From positions 1-64,000 of the forward strand of contig JAIFAC010000260.1 of NCBI GenBank assembly GCA_026545765.1: DNA of 64,000 nt. Reading direction: 5' to 3'. The notes under the pieces were generated by a model. It was not told the origin of the DNA. It made no database searches and worked only from the letters and a program-made list of their open reading frames with translations. Position numbers and translations under genes: made by a program. This DNA is from Plantago major. Taxonomy: Eukaryota; Streptophyta; Magnoliopsida; Lamiales; Plantaginaceae. Positions 1-12,090 of this stretch are shown in pieces; position 1 is the stretch's first letter, and every line of letters begins with the position of its first letter.

Positions 1-2079
1 TAATCATGAATGAGCACATAAACATTTTTATCGAAAATTAGTTCTCTTTAAGAATCATTTAATTGTGGATAAAGCTCGATTTCTCAAGAGTTGAGGTCAA
101 GGAACCTCTTTTTCAAGATTTGAGGCAAGCTTCTCACTTTGTCTTGTTTCTCATGCTTCTAACTCAGCCTGTAATAAAGAAATTTTATAAGGTAACAAGA
201 TTTAGAAGTATAAAATTTTTCACAAGGTAAGAGTTAAACTACCATTTACCCGAGCGCTTCAGTCGGTTGGTCCTCGAACTTGTGACCTTTCTATACATTG
301 GTCGCCTTGTCCCAAGGGCTTTCTTTGTTTGAAGTTTCGGCACTTCACACCTTTCCTGAGTATGCAACTCAGCTTGCCTCGGTTGATCATTCGAGTAGAT
401 GTGTCGCTTGATCCTCTCATCGAGTCAGAACCCGCTCAATTATAGGATTTTCTTCAAGATACCGTATTGGCCGGTAATTCAAAATGGAGTTCATTTACCA
501 TTTTATCAACCACTTGTATTGTTGTGGTTGTTGTGTTTGTGGTTGTTGTGGTTGTCGAAGCGTAAGATTGATCAAGAGAATGTTCTTCCGCATTTTTAGA
601 TGTGGTGTTTCCATCAAGATTCCGCCAAAGACTAAAATACCACTCATCGTGGCTTTGTGAAGTTGTTCAAGAGAAGCATTCCCCGATGATGTGTTTGCAC
701 CAACAACCTTTGCTATAGGTTCAAGAACTCGTGGTGTGTGTTCTTCTTCGATACCTTATCACCGCCATTTTTCAAGAATCTTAGCCTCTTTGTTCTTTCT
801 AGGACTTGAGAGATGACTAGTTCATCATCTTCATCGCCGTAGCTCTCATCAAGATTGGGAACCGATTGGTCCATTATTCCTGCGGTTTCGCAAATGGGGC
901 TTCGTGCTTTTCACCACTCGGCAAGATTTACGAGTTCATCGCCAAGGCTTTCGCATTAGTCGCAACATTTCCGGAAAGCACTTTCTCTTTAGTCTACTTG
1001 TTCAAGAGTTGACAACTCTTTGCAAAGATTGATGAGTTCATCCGCCATTATCGCCCATCGGCAATGCCCGCAGATATCCGAGAATTGACAACCTCGGTGT
1101 GTTATCCGATTAGCAGCCAGACTTCTTTCTTGAAGTTCGGCCCTCTGGTCGCAACCTTTTCTCGACATCTTTTCAGATTTTCGCTTAGACCTTTCGAGAC
1201 CCAAGAATCTTTTAATCGATTTGTATACCATATTTGTAGAGGTTATCTCATTTTTCGCCGCCTCTCCGAGCTCAGCTGCTTTTCCAAAGAAGTAGCATAT
1301 CTTCGCACTATAGCCCATCGTGGGCCCAAATTTAGTCCTTTGACAATTTTAGCTCAAGCCTTCAATCTTCTTCACGAATTTCATGAAGGCGATTTTCCCA
1401 ATTAAAGGGTTTTCCAAATTGTCTTTGTCGATTCAAAGAAGAACATCATGATCCATCGCTCGCTTATCCGGTCAAGACTCTCCTTGTAGACCATCAAAGT
1501 ATCCGTGGAAGAATGCAAGCCAAGACATCCCAAAGGAACCAACAGATGTCCGGTCTGGATGTCGAAGTTTGAACTCAAGTGTATCTCATTTTCAAGATCA
1601 CACACGCCATCAGAAGTTCTTTAACACCTTCAAGGAGTTCATCATCCTCGTGTTTATTTCAAAATCCTTTCCAAGATTTTGAACCTCAAACAACTTACAG
1701 AAGTTGTTAAGTCCGTATGATTTCTTTCCTCGATCGAGGTTTTGATGGACACTATTTCGGTCTCTTCAGACACAGAAATAATCCTGAGTTGTTGTAAAAT
1801 TCCAACACATCGAAAGTGATGAAATTCCACTTGCATGCAGCGTATAGAAAACCCTTGATTTGTGCTTTTTCAAGCATGTCAAGAATCAATTTTCGTCATT
1901 GGTTTTCTATTGCAAGAAGAGGTATTCTCAACCATGGCACCACCCCAAATCATTCTGTGACTTGAAGTCCAATGGTCGTGATTAAAACTCCTACCATGAT
2001 TGTTTAATAACCAACTCGTGCTTGCTTTTCAAGCATCTGGAGGATTGGGATTTCGTGTTGAAGTGTTCTTGGAGGCCAT
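1..2079 (-). pseudogene. Accessory gene downstream of pol, A1 copy (5' part)
   Basis: Same gene as 32095-37648 (A2) and 25915-30076 plus 45939-46954 (A3). The start codon at 2079 opens with MASKNTST, as in A2, and the frame soon breaks. An intron with GTAAA donor and TTATTACAG acceptor lies at about 249-169 (81 bp) and the next exon opens GCTGAG. A second intron matches A2 35621-35557 and lies at the window edge (about 1-50), with a damaged donor. No cellular function is recognised. The position matches the env-like gene of Sireviruses, but I see no signal peptide or membrane segment. Protein existence is uncertain because the frame is broken many times. Confidence 0.6.
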
Positions 2080-2262
2080 CTCTTTATATAGTGTAGATTT
2101 GAAATTGGTGTTTGAAAGAGATTTGATTCAAAGGATTCTTTTCGTAAAAACTTAATCTTGATTTGCAAGAGATTGTAGAGGTTTGCAGAGAATCAAGAGA
2201 AGGATTTGCTATTTTGTAAGATGAAATTTCGATTAGGCAAAAGTGATTTCATTTACAAAATC

Positions 2263-2274
2263 CTATATATATAG
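2263..2274 (-). promoter_or_regulatory. Internal TATA box upstream of accessory gene (A1)
   Basis: CTATATATATAG lies 184 bp upstream of the accessory ATG, between the end of RNase H (about 2840) and the gene. The same 12-mer, with AAATC on the same side in A2 and A3 (AAAATC here), is at 37837 and 47154, 189 and 200 bp from their ATGs. Conservation in an otherwise fast-changing spacer suggests a separate promoter. The rest of 2080-2840 shows no reading frame. Confidence 0.5.
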
Positions 2275-2839
2275 AAGTTGAATCCCAATATGCATAAATA
2301 CATACAAATTGATTTTGTGTACGATTCGTGATTTGCAAAATGTGAGCAAAAGCTAGTTCGCATTAAATGCTTAGTGGCCATGTCCTAATTTCAATACCAC
2401 TATTTATCGTGGAATTAATTTCCAATTGCATGATCAATCGCTTAACTTCATCGAGGGTCACCATTGTTTTTCAAAGAATGATCACAATCAACAAGTGTAA
2501 TTGTGCCCATTTAATGAGTTTTCATGATTTGCTATCTCAATCACAATTCAGATGACCGAGGACACTGCTCAGATCAATCATTTTATACTTAGGATTTTTC
2601 CAAGTTTTTCATCAAGATAGAAATAATGCGAGTTTCAAGAGAGTAGTCGAATAGATAGTTATACTATTCTTTTGTGTTCCTGCTTATAGAGTGATTCTAT
2701 ATCCCAGTTCCCGCCTCGTAGATCTTAAGCCATCTTTTGCTTTTTAGCCTTTTTGACTTTCGATATCCGCTCCATTTCTCTCTTTTCTTTCGATTCCTGC
2801 CCGTATAATCCTCTTCTCCGGGTTGCCCAGATATCTGAA

Positions 2840-5800
2840 CTTTTCAGCTCATCGGTAGTTCCATTAGTCCAAGACTATGTCTTAAGGCTAAGAATCTACT
2901 TTATTGTAGTGGCTTAGTGAAGATATCCTAAGTTGGTCTTCAAAGCCAATCTTGAGTATCTCTATATCGCTTTTTTCAACATGGTCTCTCATGAAGTGAT
3001 GTCTAACATCAATGTTCTTTGTTCTAGCATGAAATTTAGATTTTGTGTAATCGCAATAAGACTTGTGTTATCACGTAAAATGGGAGTTTTCTTCTCATCG
3101 AGTCCATAGTCTTTAAGTTGTTGTATCCACATAATTTGTGTTGACAACAACCAAAGAGCAATATATTTAGCCTCTGTGGTAGAAGTTGCAATTGAGTTTT
3201 GCTTCTTGCTAAACCATGAGATAAGTCTGTACTTTAAACCCATGTTCCCGAGGTGCTTTTCCTATCAAGCAATGATCCAAAGATAATCAGCCAATCAGTA
3301 CCAATTTTAAACTCAATCCACTTTCTTTAGGATACCACAATCCTACATCTACTGTATCTTTTCATACCTTAATATTTTCATAGCAATGTTGTAGTGTGTT
3401 TGCATTGATTTGTCTCAAATCTAGCACATACTCCAACGGCATATTCAATATCGTGTCTACTTGCGAGGTAAAGTAGTGAACCTATCAATTTCCTATACTT
3501 ATGTTCTTCAACACTCTGTCTGATTCAAGATAGGTCATTTTGGTTCCAATGCTCATAGGTATCTTAGCATTCTTTTCGTAGGCTTAAGATTGAATTTTGT
3601 GAGCATATCTTTGATACTTTGTTCGACTAATGAATATTCCATCATCGAGTTGTTTGACTTGCAATCCTAGGAAATAATTCATTTCTCCCATCATGCTCAT
3701 CTCAAACTTGCTTTTCATGAGATTTGCAAAGTCATGACAAAGTTGTTGTCCTTAGATCCAAATATGATGTCATCAACATATACTTGAACTAAGAGTAGTT
3801 TCCCATCATGATTTAAGGTAAATAAAGTTTTATCAACTTCACCTTTCTTGAAACCACTTTCCGTAAGGTATTTGACCAAAGTGTCATACCATGCTCGAGC
3901 CTGTTTACCCATACAGAGTCAGAAGTTTATAGACCATTCTACTTTCGAGGAAACTTCAAAGCCGTGGTTGCTCACCATAAAATTCTTCCGCAAGTTCACC
4001 GCTTAAGAATGCACTTTTGACATCCATCCGATAAACTTTGAAATCTTTATGAGTCAAAGGCTAGAAAGAGTCTTATTGCATCCAATCTGCAACCGTGCAT
4101 ATGACTCGCCAAAATCTAAGCCTTCACCGAGTAAATCCTCGCAACCAGTCTTGCTTTGTTTATGGTTACTTCACTAGATTCATTCATCTTGTTTCTGAAA
4201 ACCCACTTTGTTCCTATCACGATATTCCTTCTATAAATGGAACTAGTTTCCGACTTTGTTTCTCTCAAATTGATCCAACTCTTCTTGCATTGCGTAGATC
4301 CATTTGGTCTCCTAATGCTTCTTCTATATTTTAGGTTCAATATTCGAGATGAAACATCCAAAGAGAGTTAGCATTTTCACTATTGCTCTCCTAGTCCTAA
4401 CACCGATTAATTGGTCCAATTATATCCTTTGTAGGATGATCTTTGATCCATTTCATCATAGGTTTAGTGCTAGTAGGATCAATATCCAGTGATCCAATGT
4501 GAATCACTAAGATTTTGATTTGATACAATTTCAAAGATTCAGATATCGACATATGGGAAATGTCATTGATATCCACAATTTTTCAAGTTAGAGATATCAA
4601 ACATGCATTTCAAAGATACTTATTTTCAGATACCTTCATGATGAAGGTTCTCAGAACTGCTCCATTTCGAAAACTCATAGGAAATTCCTCATCATGTCTG
4701 GAGTCATCTTGTTGTTACTAGTTTTCAAGCTTTTCTACGCCGTAGTCATCCTCACTTTCCATAGTGATGTTTCTCCTTTCCGAGGATTCTTCTTTAGAGT
4801 CCCTCGAATAATTCTTTGAACCGCTCGAGAGTTCATCAATAGAGGTGTTCTCTTATTTCCTTCATAGAATACAACATGAACTCGATTCTTCAATTTTCTT
4901 TGTTCTTTGTTGTATACCTGTAAGCTTTCATTGCTTGTGGAATAGCCAAGAAAGACCTTCATCCGCCTTTCGTTGAAATGTTCTCGATAATCTTTCCCAT
5001 TGTTTAGAACAAAACATCTACAACCAAATACTCTCGGATGTTTGATATTAGGGATCTACCAACCAAGATTTCATAGGGGTCCGCCATGGTGTTTGTTTAT
5101 CACATCTGCTCGAGTGTAGTGTGTTTACCTTCAACCCAATAAATTTCACTTATTTCAGTGTCACTAGCATTGTCCTTGCCTTCTTTAAGGGTTCTGCTTT
5201 CCTTCTCGCAACACCATTTTGTTGAGGTGTTCTTACAGAGGAAAGTTGGTGTCAGATACCTTTGCAAGTAAAACTCCTTTATGTAATCGGTTGACAAACT
5301 CAAGACTATGGTCCTGCTCGATTGCGATACCTTATCATTTTTCATGACTTCAAGCTTTTTCAAAGAAGTTTGTATTCCACCTGCATCGATTTGGTTTCGT
5401 AAAGACAACCCAAGTGAATCTTGAGAAGTCATCTACCACAACTAGACCATACTTCTTTCCGCATAACTAGTTACGTATGATTCAAATAGATCCATGTGTA
5501 AAAGTTGTAGTGGTCTAACACTAGAGTGTCCGATTTTGGACTTGAAAGAGATCTTAGATTGTTTCATCCGACAAAGTGTAGATACCATCCTTTCTCGAAG
5601 ATGTTCGAAGACCAACCACTAACTCTTTCTCGCAAGTCTATTCGTAGTTTTGAAGTTCAAGTGACTCATTCTTTTGTGCCATAACCAAGGTTCTTCCGTG
5701 ACCAGATTGACTCACCATGACACATTCTTCAACAGGCAGATGCCCAATCGGCAACATAAAGACCGCCTTTCCGACCAACTAAGACTGTTCGCTTTGACTC

Positions 5801-6152
5801 ATTGTCAATTAGTTTGCAGATTCACTTTGAATTTTATAGTAAAACCTCGTTCGCAAACCGCTCATGCTAAATAGATTATATTTCAAATCCTTAACATGTA
5901 ATACGCCGCTGATTGTTAAAGTCCCCAATTTGACGCTGCCAAATCCTGAGAGGGATTTAATTCTCCTCCAAAGAACTGATATCCGGTCCGTGTTGCAAGC
6001 TTTGTAATCAACAGATTTGCTTTGTCTCCGCTATGTGATTTCGCATCCACTATCAAATAGCCATTGTGCTTTAGTCCAGAAGCATTCCGCACAACAGAAA
6101 TGGAGATTAGGTTCTCATATCTTTGATGGAACCGAATTAAAAGTTCTTCCAA
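2840..6152 (-). pseudogene. pol: copia pol (protease-integrase-RT-RNase H), A1 copy
   Basis: Domains in minus-strand order are protease around 6066-6000 (a WLFDSG-like match is damaged), the GAG-pre-integrase segment around 5660-5560, integrase core about 5560-5050, and integrase C-terminal part with VFLGYS and VHVVFYEG at 4960-4860. RT spans about 4370-3280 with YVDDIIFG at about 3790-3765. RNase H spans 3243-2840 and includes SWFSKKQNSIATSTTEAKY. All domains align with the intact A3 proteins at 48390-51163. No frame stays open for more than about 110 codons, so this copy cannot make a working polyprotein as read. Several frame breaks coincide with places where A3 has CTG or CAG and this copy has CG or CCG, so part of the damage may be technical. 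Confidence 0.85.
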
Positions 6153-8532
6153 GAGGAATCCATTTTTGTATGAATTTCTTTGAAATATGCTTTTGTCTCC
6201 GGACAGAACGTAAGGAGGAATTCTATTTGAATGAATGTTATCATTAGTAAGAATTATTTTCTTCTTGGTGTGTTCCTAGGTGCTCCATAAGATGCTTTCA
6301 GACACTGTCAGTTTTCGAGTTTGCTTTTCAAAGAACTTAGCCTTTCTTGCCGATTTCTTCTAGCCGGCATTCAGATTTTCAAGGGTTTGATTTAACATCC
6401 ACTTCGATAATTGCTTTGAGCAATTTAGCTTTCACCATCGTTTGCTCCCGCTTGTACTCATGAGCAAGTTGTTTTCCGATGCCTTTGTAGCCAATACCGT
6501 TGAGCACTTGAAGCTATCTCGAGATCTTTTCTCAGCCTTTGCTAGTCTCGTTCGTCCAATTTCTTTCCGTAAAAGTGACATGGGAGAATTTGCCACTCGT
6601 AATTCTTCCTTTTGAGAGACATAGCACTGTAAGTGTTTACACTTTTCGTTATGCTTCTTTTCGTAGACGCATCAACAGCTTTTGTTTTGACTTGTTTTTC
6701 CCACAAAGGTTTAGTCGAATCGCCTTTCCTTTGTCAACAATCTTTGTCTTCTCACCGATACTATAGATTGCATGGGAACCGTCTTGCTGAGTACTTACAA
6801 ATGTTCTTTTCTCCTTACTCTTATTTAGAGTGATAGAGCAATCTGTCTGCAGTATTCAAATTTCAAGTCCTTTCTTTTCTCGAAGATCTCTTAAGTAAGA
6901 TTGTACTTCAAGAAGAGTGTCACTAGCTTTCGCATAAGATTGAAAAGATAATTCTTTCTTCGAGTTCCTTGTTCTCGTAAAGAAGATCTTCATATTTCTT
7001 TGTAATTCAGCCATTGCTTCTTTATGTGACTTTTCGGCCTCGTATATCGAGCTTTGAGAAATGCATTTTCAAAGATCCTTTCTCTCGATACTTTAACTAA
7101 TTGAGAATTTTCCTTTGCAAGAGAATTCTTTTCTTCTTCAAGGTTTTCGCTCTAGCTCGGATCATTAGAAATTCTCTTTCATAGATGTCAAGTTCTTTCC
7201 GAGATTTTCTAGATTTTTGTTTCTCTTCATCACTTTCATAAGTGTAGTAAGAAGTATGTGTTAGCTCATTAGCCATAAGACGCTTTTCTATGTTGAGATG
7301 TCTGACCGCCAATTTAAGCTAACTCCACACATTTCATTCTTCTTGAGGTCAAGTCGATTATATCATGAGTAACTCCACATAATTCGTGATGGTAAGGTTG
7401 AGTCATCCGAATTGTCATCTTCGAATCTGCCTCAACGCCTAGAGCATCCATTTGAATTTGGATTTTCTTTCTTTCTTCGCTAACAAAGCTCGCTTCTTCT
7501 CAAGATTCTTCTATCTTTCTTGTCATCGTCCTTAGTTTGTCGAGGCGTGACAATTCTTCTTGAAGTGGCCAGGTTTTTGACAATAGAAATGATATCATTT
7601 CCAATTCCTTCCTCAAGACATGATGCTTTCGAAATGGGTTTGTTCAAATGAGCTTTGCATATTTTGTAATGGTGATAGTTTGAGCCTAGATGTTTTTCAC
7701 TTCTCTTTCGCTTTTCTTCTCGATTTCGACCGACAAATTTGCTCATTTGCTTTGCAGCAAGAGCATCCTCGGCCTCCTCCTTGATTTTCTTCTTTTCAAG
7801 TTCCTCGAGTAACTAGAGCAACATTCGCAACTTTTCGCTTGTTTGTTCTCTCCGAGTCATTCTCATAGTCAATGTAGTAAGATGAGAGAAAAGTTCCCAT
7901 CGAGTGATATTCGCATACCTTGGTTAAAATAAAGAATTTAGTATGCTCCCAGGTTAAGACTTCGACAATAGTCTTAATCTTCTCGCACTAGGAGTATCTA
8001 TCGCTTTCCCAAGTGCTACCATATCACTCATGAGAGTGGTAAACTGAAATCAAGTTCTTCCACAGCTTCATGGGACCTTGTTTGAAATTTTGAAATTTCA
8101 ACTTTAGAACTTCGAACTTGTTTTCCTTGGTTTTCTGCCCGCACAGATTTCTTCAATCACCGCCAGCAACTTCGCTGCTTTAGCACCCCACGCTTTATAA
8201 TCAGATGTGCTCGTGTCGATCCGATGATGATGTTACGAGCTTGACCATCCAGACGATTCCTCTTGGCATCTTCCGATGTCCGTAGTTCTCTGCTTTGGTT
8301 CAGAATAACTCGACCAAGAGACCTTCCACTAGTCGACGATCTGCTTGTGAAGATCCTTCGCTTGATCTCTGCTCTTCCACTCAAACCTCCATGACTTGCT
8401 TGTTGTTGAATGACTATCGGGCCATTCTTTATTACTTCATCATCTCGCCACTTATGGCTTCAAGGTGGAGCATCATGTTATTTTTCCATTTCTCGTAGTT
8501 CTCTGGTTTGAGAACTGCATCACTCGAGACAT
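6153..8532 (-). pseudogene. gag: copia gag, A1 copy
   Basis: Gag starts at the ATG at 8532 by comparison with A2 (44180) and A3 (53624). The segment SEDAKRNRLDGQARNIII matches A3 gag. A zinc-knuckle-like stretch FYCQKPGHFKKNC is read at about 7600-7555, with the first cysteine apparently lost. Basic KDDDKKDRR follows, then a coiled-coil-rich C-terminal half that is Lys/Glu rich (7312-7097). The frame is broken repeatedly. In the first codons CGAG stands where CAGAG is needed to keep ATG and the conserved gag start in one frame. Gag would form the virus-like particle in the cytoplasm. Confidence 0.75.
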
Positions 8533-8628
8533 ACCGCACACTTAACACACAAATTAAATAGTCCTCAAAGTGACAAAGTTCCTTCACCTATCCGGGGATC
8601 TAGGTTCAAGGTAGGTCGGTGAACCTCC

Positions 8629-8642
8629 CGCCTGATACCACT
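8629..8642 (-). promoter_or_regulatory. Primer binding site (tRNA-iMet), A1
   Basis: Immediately inside the 5' LTR, the minus strand reads AGTGGTATCAGGCGG. The core TGGTATCAG is complementary to the 3' end of plant initiator tRNA-Met, as in most copia elements. This fixes 8643-10283 as the 5' LTR and the element direction as minus. Confidence 0.85.
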
Positions 8643-10283
8643 TGTTGGTCCAGATAACGCAAAGTAAAAGACTAGAGGGGGTTGAATAGTCTTTTAAAAC
8701 TTTTGTCGATAATAACTATTTCTCGATATCCGAATGGATATCCGATACTTAGAATCGAGCGAAGACTTAATAAAGATAAGTGCGTAAATGCTAATATGTG
8801 TGTGTTGTCAAATGTAAATACAGAAGGTAAATGACAAGAAGTATAGTGGTATCTGAGGTGGCGAATCCTCCAACTAATCCACTTCGGTCTATCAGAGACC
8901 TAGAATTCACTAGAACAGATAATTGAGATCTCCTTACAATAATCCTATTCTAAGATTCTTAACAATTGGTTCCCAACCAAATGTTCCCCCGGAGTTGTTC
9001 CCCGGCTTTCACCAAGTACTTCCTATACTCGTAAACCTTTGAGTTATTCCCTAGCTTCCCAAGCTAAGTACTTCCTATACTCAATAACCTTGAGTTATTC
9101 CTTAGTTTCCCAAATCAAGTACTTCCTATACTCAGAACCTTGGAGTTATTCCCCATTTTTCAAACTAAGTACTTCCGACTCCACGCCGCTTATGGTGTTG
9201 GTTTTGGTTCGAGTTGTCGATGAGCGCCTTAATAACTTTTCGCTTAATCGATAGCTCTGGAACTGTTACTTAATACACTTTACAACAGATGGTATCTTGT
9301 TCGATTTATCGACTAAGTCTTATGATATCTGCTCAAGAGAATGAATCTTTATAGTTGATCTTTGATTCAACTCCTTCACGATAGCTTTGCTTGTTTAGGA
9401 TCGTGACACTTAGAACTTCAAGGTTTACTCAAGATCAAAAGCTTTGGTCGCAATGTAAAGCTTTGAGGATAGGTAAGTTGCTTTGAGAGAGTAAGACGCT
9501 CACCGCTCATGCGCTCAAGGTGTTCAAGGTTCGTGTGTCTTCTCAAGCGCCTAAGTGTTGATATTTATAGATGAATTTGAGTGCCGCTTGAATAGTATCC
9601 GTTAGCTCAAATTCAAACTATCGATATCTCGTATATAATCGTAGAGGTGTTTTGTCTTCTTCCCGATGTCGCTGCTGCTTTTATTCGCATATCTCCGTCT
9701 GCGCATTAAATGCATTGTACTATACTTTTTGTCCTGTAGTGTCAACGAACTATGCTTTGTATCAGAGACTAGTGTTGTCTGATTCTTTGCACATCCTTAT
9801 CTATAATCTTCGATACCACTCATATTTATTGAAACAACTTTTGTTTGCAATATATTTCTTTTCGTAAATGTGGTTAATGCTCAAGGTATCGAGAATAGAT
9901 ATCTCAGGACACTTTCCTTGTTTTCGATATGTCTCTTATTTCTCGATATCTCTTGTGACACGCTTGTTTGAAACTATTCGTGTCTTTAAGATATCCGCTA
10001 AGATATCGAACAACAAATTCAAGAATCTTGTGCGCTTTTCTTCAAGTCTTCAATGTCGCTGAGCTTTCGCTTGGATGTCTTCTTCTTCGTCTTCTTCATA
10101 AAATAAAAATTACATTTTGAGACCTAACATCCTATACAAGATTAGCTAGTCTATCATACTTAGTGGTTTTCCTCTTTTACAATGTTCAAGTGAACCAAGA
10201 GTACTAATCACCTTTCTGAGACTAAGATAAGTCATCATGTTGCTGATTAAAACTAAATGATATTCTTTACAAAATATCTAACA
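8643..10283 (-). repeat. 5' LTR of A1
   Basis: Starts TGTTGGTCCAG and ends ATATCTAACA, like the A2 LTRs at 30077-31710 and 44293-45938. It holds a four-unit tandem array (8991-9185) and a TATA-like ATAAATATC on the minus strand near 9560, upstream of the transcribed part. Its outer end runs on into a 12-bp repeat array (10268-10355), so the true end may be 10355. Many CAG/CTG sites are altered compared with the left A2 LTR. Confidence 0.9.
8991..9185. repeat. Tandem repeat in A-type LTR, four units
   Basis: Units of about 50 bp with the pattern GAGTTATTCC...AAGTACTTCCTATACTC are repeated four times. The same four-unit array is at about 30435-30635 and 44650-44845 in A2, but the A3 LTRs have only two units (about 24548-24665 and 54092-54205). 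This explains most of the LTR length difference, about 1640 against 1420 bp. Each unit carries the palindrome AAGTACTT. Confidence 0.85.
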
Positions 10284-10355
10284 AAATTCCTAACAAATTT
10301 CTCAAGAAATTTCCCAACAAATTTCCCAACAAATTTCACAAGAAATTCTCCAACA
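10268..10355. repeat. 12-bp tandem array at the outer end of the A1 LTR
   Basis: About seven units close to AACAAATTTCCC follow one another without gaps. In A2 and A3 the single copy of this word spans the junction of the LTR end (CTAACA) and the polypurine tract complement (AATTTCCCCC), which lies inside the element at the other LTR. Here it lies outside the 5' LTR. Confidence 0.8.
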
Positions 10356-10689
10356 CGGGTACTGTGGCTCCTCTGGTCGACATGATGTAGCATTCCCAGG
10401 CTTCTCTAACATTGCCCACTTCTTCACCCACACCGTTCGGGGTTGGAAACTTTACCTCATGTAGGGGAGAAGCGATCGCCTGAATTGGTTAAGTCCCGCA
10501 CCCAGATTACGTTATAGTCGAATGTGTTGTCGACCACCACAAAGAGGATCGTCTCAGTCACCCTTGTAGGGAAGGCGCCCATAGAGACTTGTAATGGTAT
10601 ACTTCCAATGGGACGCACTATAGAGCCCCCGAATCCTATCAAAGAGGTTTGCACCTACCGCATCAATGTTACCAGCGATCTGCTCCACG

Positions 10690-10994
10690 CTTCGAGATAT
10701 TACATTGAAGAACTCCCCAGATCAACAAGTACCTTGTCGACTTTGTAAGTGGCGATGACTAGAGAAATGACCAAAGGTACGCCAGATCCTTAAGATCTCC
10801 TCCACCGACGCTGGTGGGGGTATCTCACCGCCATCAAAAGTGATGGTGTTCATTCCTTCGTAACCCGGAGCATAGGTTCGACATTGTTTCTCAAATGTTG
10901 TGCGCTTCTTTCCCTTACGCTCCGGCCATCTCCTCCATTGACCTCCCGTAATGGCATTGATAACCCCGCTTATAGGGAGGTTTTCCATTTCCAT
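10690..10994 (-). pseudogene. gypsy aspartic protease region
   Basis: A frame with the typical linker NTITFDGGEIPPPASVEE (about 10840-10800) leads into the protease. The active-site segment is readable in a shifted frame as VLVDLGSS near 10735-10710, in place of the family's D-S/T-G-A/S. Further left a second frame holds the late protease stretch GSIPLQVSMGAFPTRVTET (10620-10555), typical of plant gypsy elements. At least one frameshift and a stop separate these parts, so the protein is not intact. It would cleave the Gag-Pol polyprotein. Confidence 0.65.
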
Positions 10995-11538
10995 ATCTTC
11001 GTGATACCCATGGTATCTTTGGGTATGATGGGTGGATCTCTAGCGGTGACGGTAAGGATCCTGGCAGAGGTTCCAACCACGCCCTCCCTTCTTTGTTCAT
11101 TCTTCTAGTCTGGAGGGTTCCTCCTCGATATTCGTTCTTTCAATTTACCACCCTTACCAACCTTTCTATTTATGTTTTCACCCGACACAATCCTCAATGA
11201 ATGGCCTTTGTGCTTATGAAACCCATGATTCCTTTGAACCTCTGTTCTTGTTGCTCCTCGTAGGTTTTCGCCATCAGATATCTAAGTTTTTCTCAATAAT
11301 AGAGGCCAAGATGTCGGATCTTGGTCTATTAAGGCAGTATACTCAGATCTTCTGGCGGTGTTCTCTCCCTGCGGAACTCCCTTCTGTCTCTAAGTTCCTT
11401 CTTTTGTTCAAACTTTCCTGAACGGGGAAGGGGTTCCTGTCTTACTTGCTCTTTTCCCTTTCTGACCTCGGCTCATATTGGGACATTTCTCCTGTACTCT
11501 TCTCCATACAGGACTCCTTCGCATATATCTTCCAAGTA

Positions 11539-12090
11539 CTATTCAGTTGTGATTTCCTCGTTGGAAAGCTTTCTTCTGAGATCATCGTTGTAAGTGTTAG
11601 CGTACAGGTGTCGGACCCGTTCTTTGATACTGTGAGGCTCTACTTGGCGCACTTCGGCATTGAAACGGTCAAGGAAGGTCCTAAGGTCCTCGTGCTCTTT
11701 CTGGATTACTCCTGCCAAGTGCTCGACCGATCTCTTTCTCTTCTTTGCTTTCTCGAACCTTTTCAGGAAGAGGGAAGCGATATCTGCATAGGATTTGATG
11801 GAGCCATTGGGCATAGAGGTCCACCAATCCAATGCCTCCCCAAAGAGTGTAGTGGAGTAGTTGAGAGCTTTCATGTTGTCATTCAGGCCGTTGGTCTCCA
11901 TCTTACTTTCGTATCTAGTAAGGTGCCCCACAGGACAAGTATCCCCGTAATAGTGCTCAAGAGTTGGGATAGTGGAGTCGGGGCGCTTCCTTTCCCTCCA
12001 TATCTCATCACATAGAGGATTAGGAGCTCTAAGAGTCACCTTCTCATGTGCCATCACTATCTTGCTCAAAGTGGCGATTTGAGTTTCCAA
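11539..12090 (-). CDS. gag: gypsy Gag core (retrotrans_gag)
   Basis: An uninterrupted frame of 183 codons. It has the retrotrans_gag pattern: an N-terminal segment ending in TIPTLEHYYGD, a central GEALDWWTSMP with the conserved aromatic pair, FLKRFEKAKKRKRSVEHL, and FLDRFNAEVRQVE. These are hallmarks of the capsid part of plant Ty3/gypsy gag. The true start may lie further right in the leader, as the first methionine falls just before the family's usual TLRAPNPL. No zinc knuckle is visible in this frame; the part between it and the protease (11538-10995) is broken. Capsid function is inferred from the family. Confidence 0.8.
   Translation of the reverse strand: METQIATLSKIVMAHEKVTLRAPNPLCDEIWRERKRPDSTIPTLEHYYGDTCPVGHLTRYESKMETNGLNDNMKALNYSTTLFGEALDWWTSMPNGSIKSYADIASLFLKRFEKAKKRKRSVEHLAGVIQKEHEDLRTFLDRFNAEVRQVEPHSIKERVRHLYANTYNDDLRRKLSNEEITTE

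Larger units (their letters stand above)
1..10355 (-). mobile_element. Giant Sirevirus-type copia retrotransposon A1 (5' part)
   Basis: Minus-strand Ty1/copia element. From right to left it shows a 5' LTR starting TGTTGG (8643), a tRNA-iMet primer site, gag with a zinc knuckle, protease, integrase, reverse transcriptase, RNase H, then the start of a downstream accessory gene that runs off the left edge of the window. The 3' LTR is not in the window, so its target duplication cannot be tested. The same order recurs in A2 (30077-45938) and A3 (24186-55153). It sits inside the gypsy element that begins at 10356. Many frameshifts break every domain, and most coincide with CAG/CTG sites altered to CG. 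LTR length and repeat number place it with A2 rather than A3. Confidence 0.9.

Noticed and set aside
8629..8642. Sequence similar to a tRNA end near each LTR
   Set aside because: It is only the primer binding site complementary to tRNA-iMet; no cloverleaf is present, so there is no tRNA gene.
8991..9185. Regular repeats in the LTR as a CRISPR-like array
   Set aside because: Units are contiguous with no unique spacers, and the sequence is plant retrotransposon LTR.
11197..12015. Long plus-strand open frames opposite the gypsy gag
   Set aside because: They are antisense to a clear retrotrans_gag domain on the minus strand and show no recognisable protein pattern.
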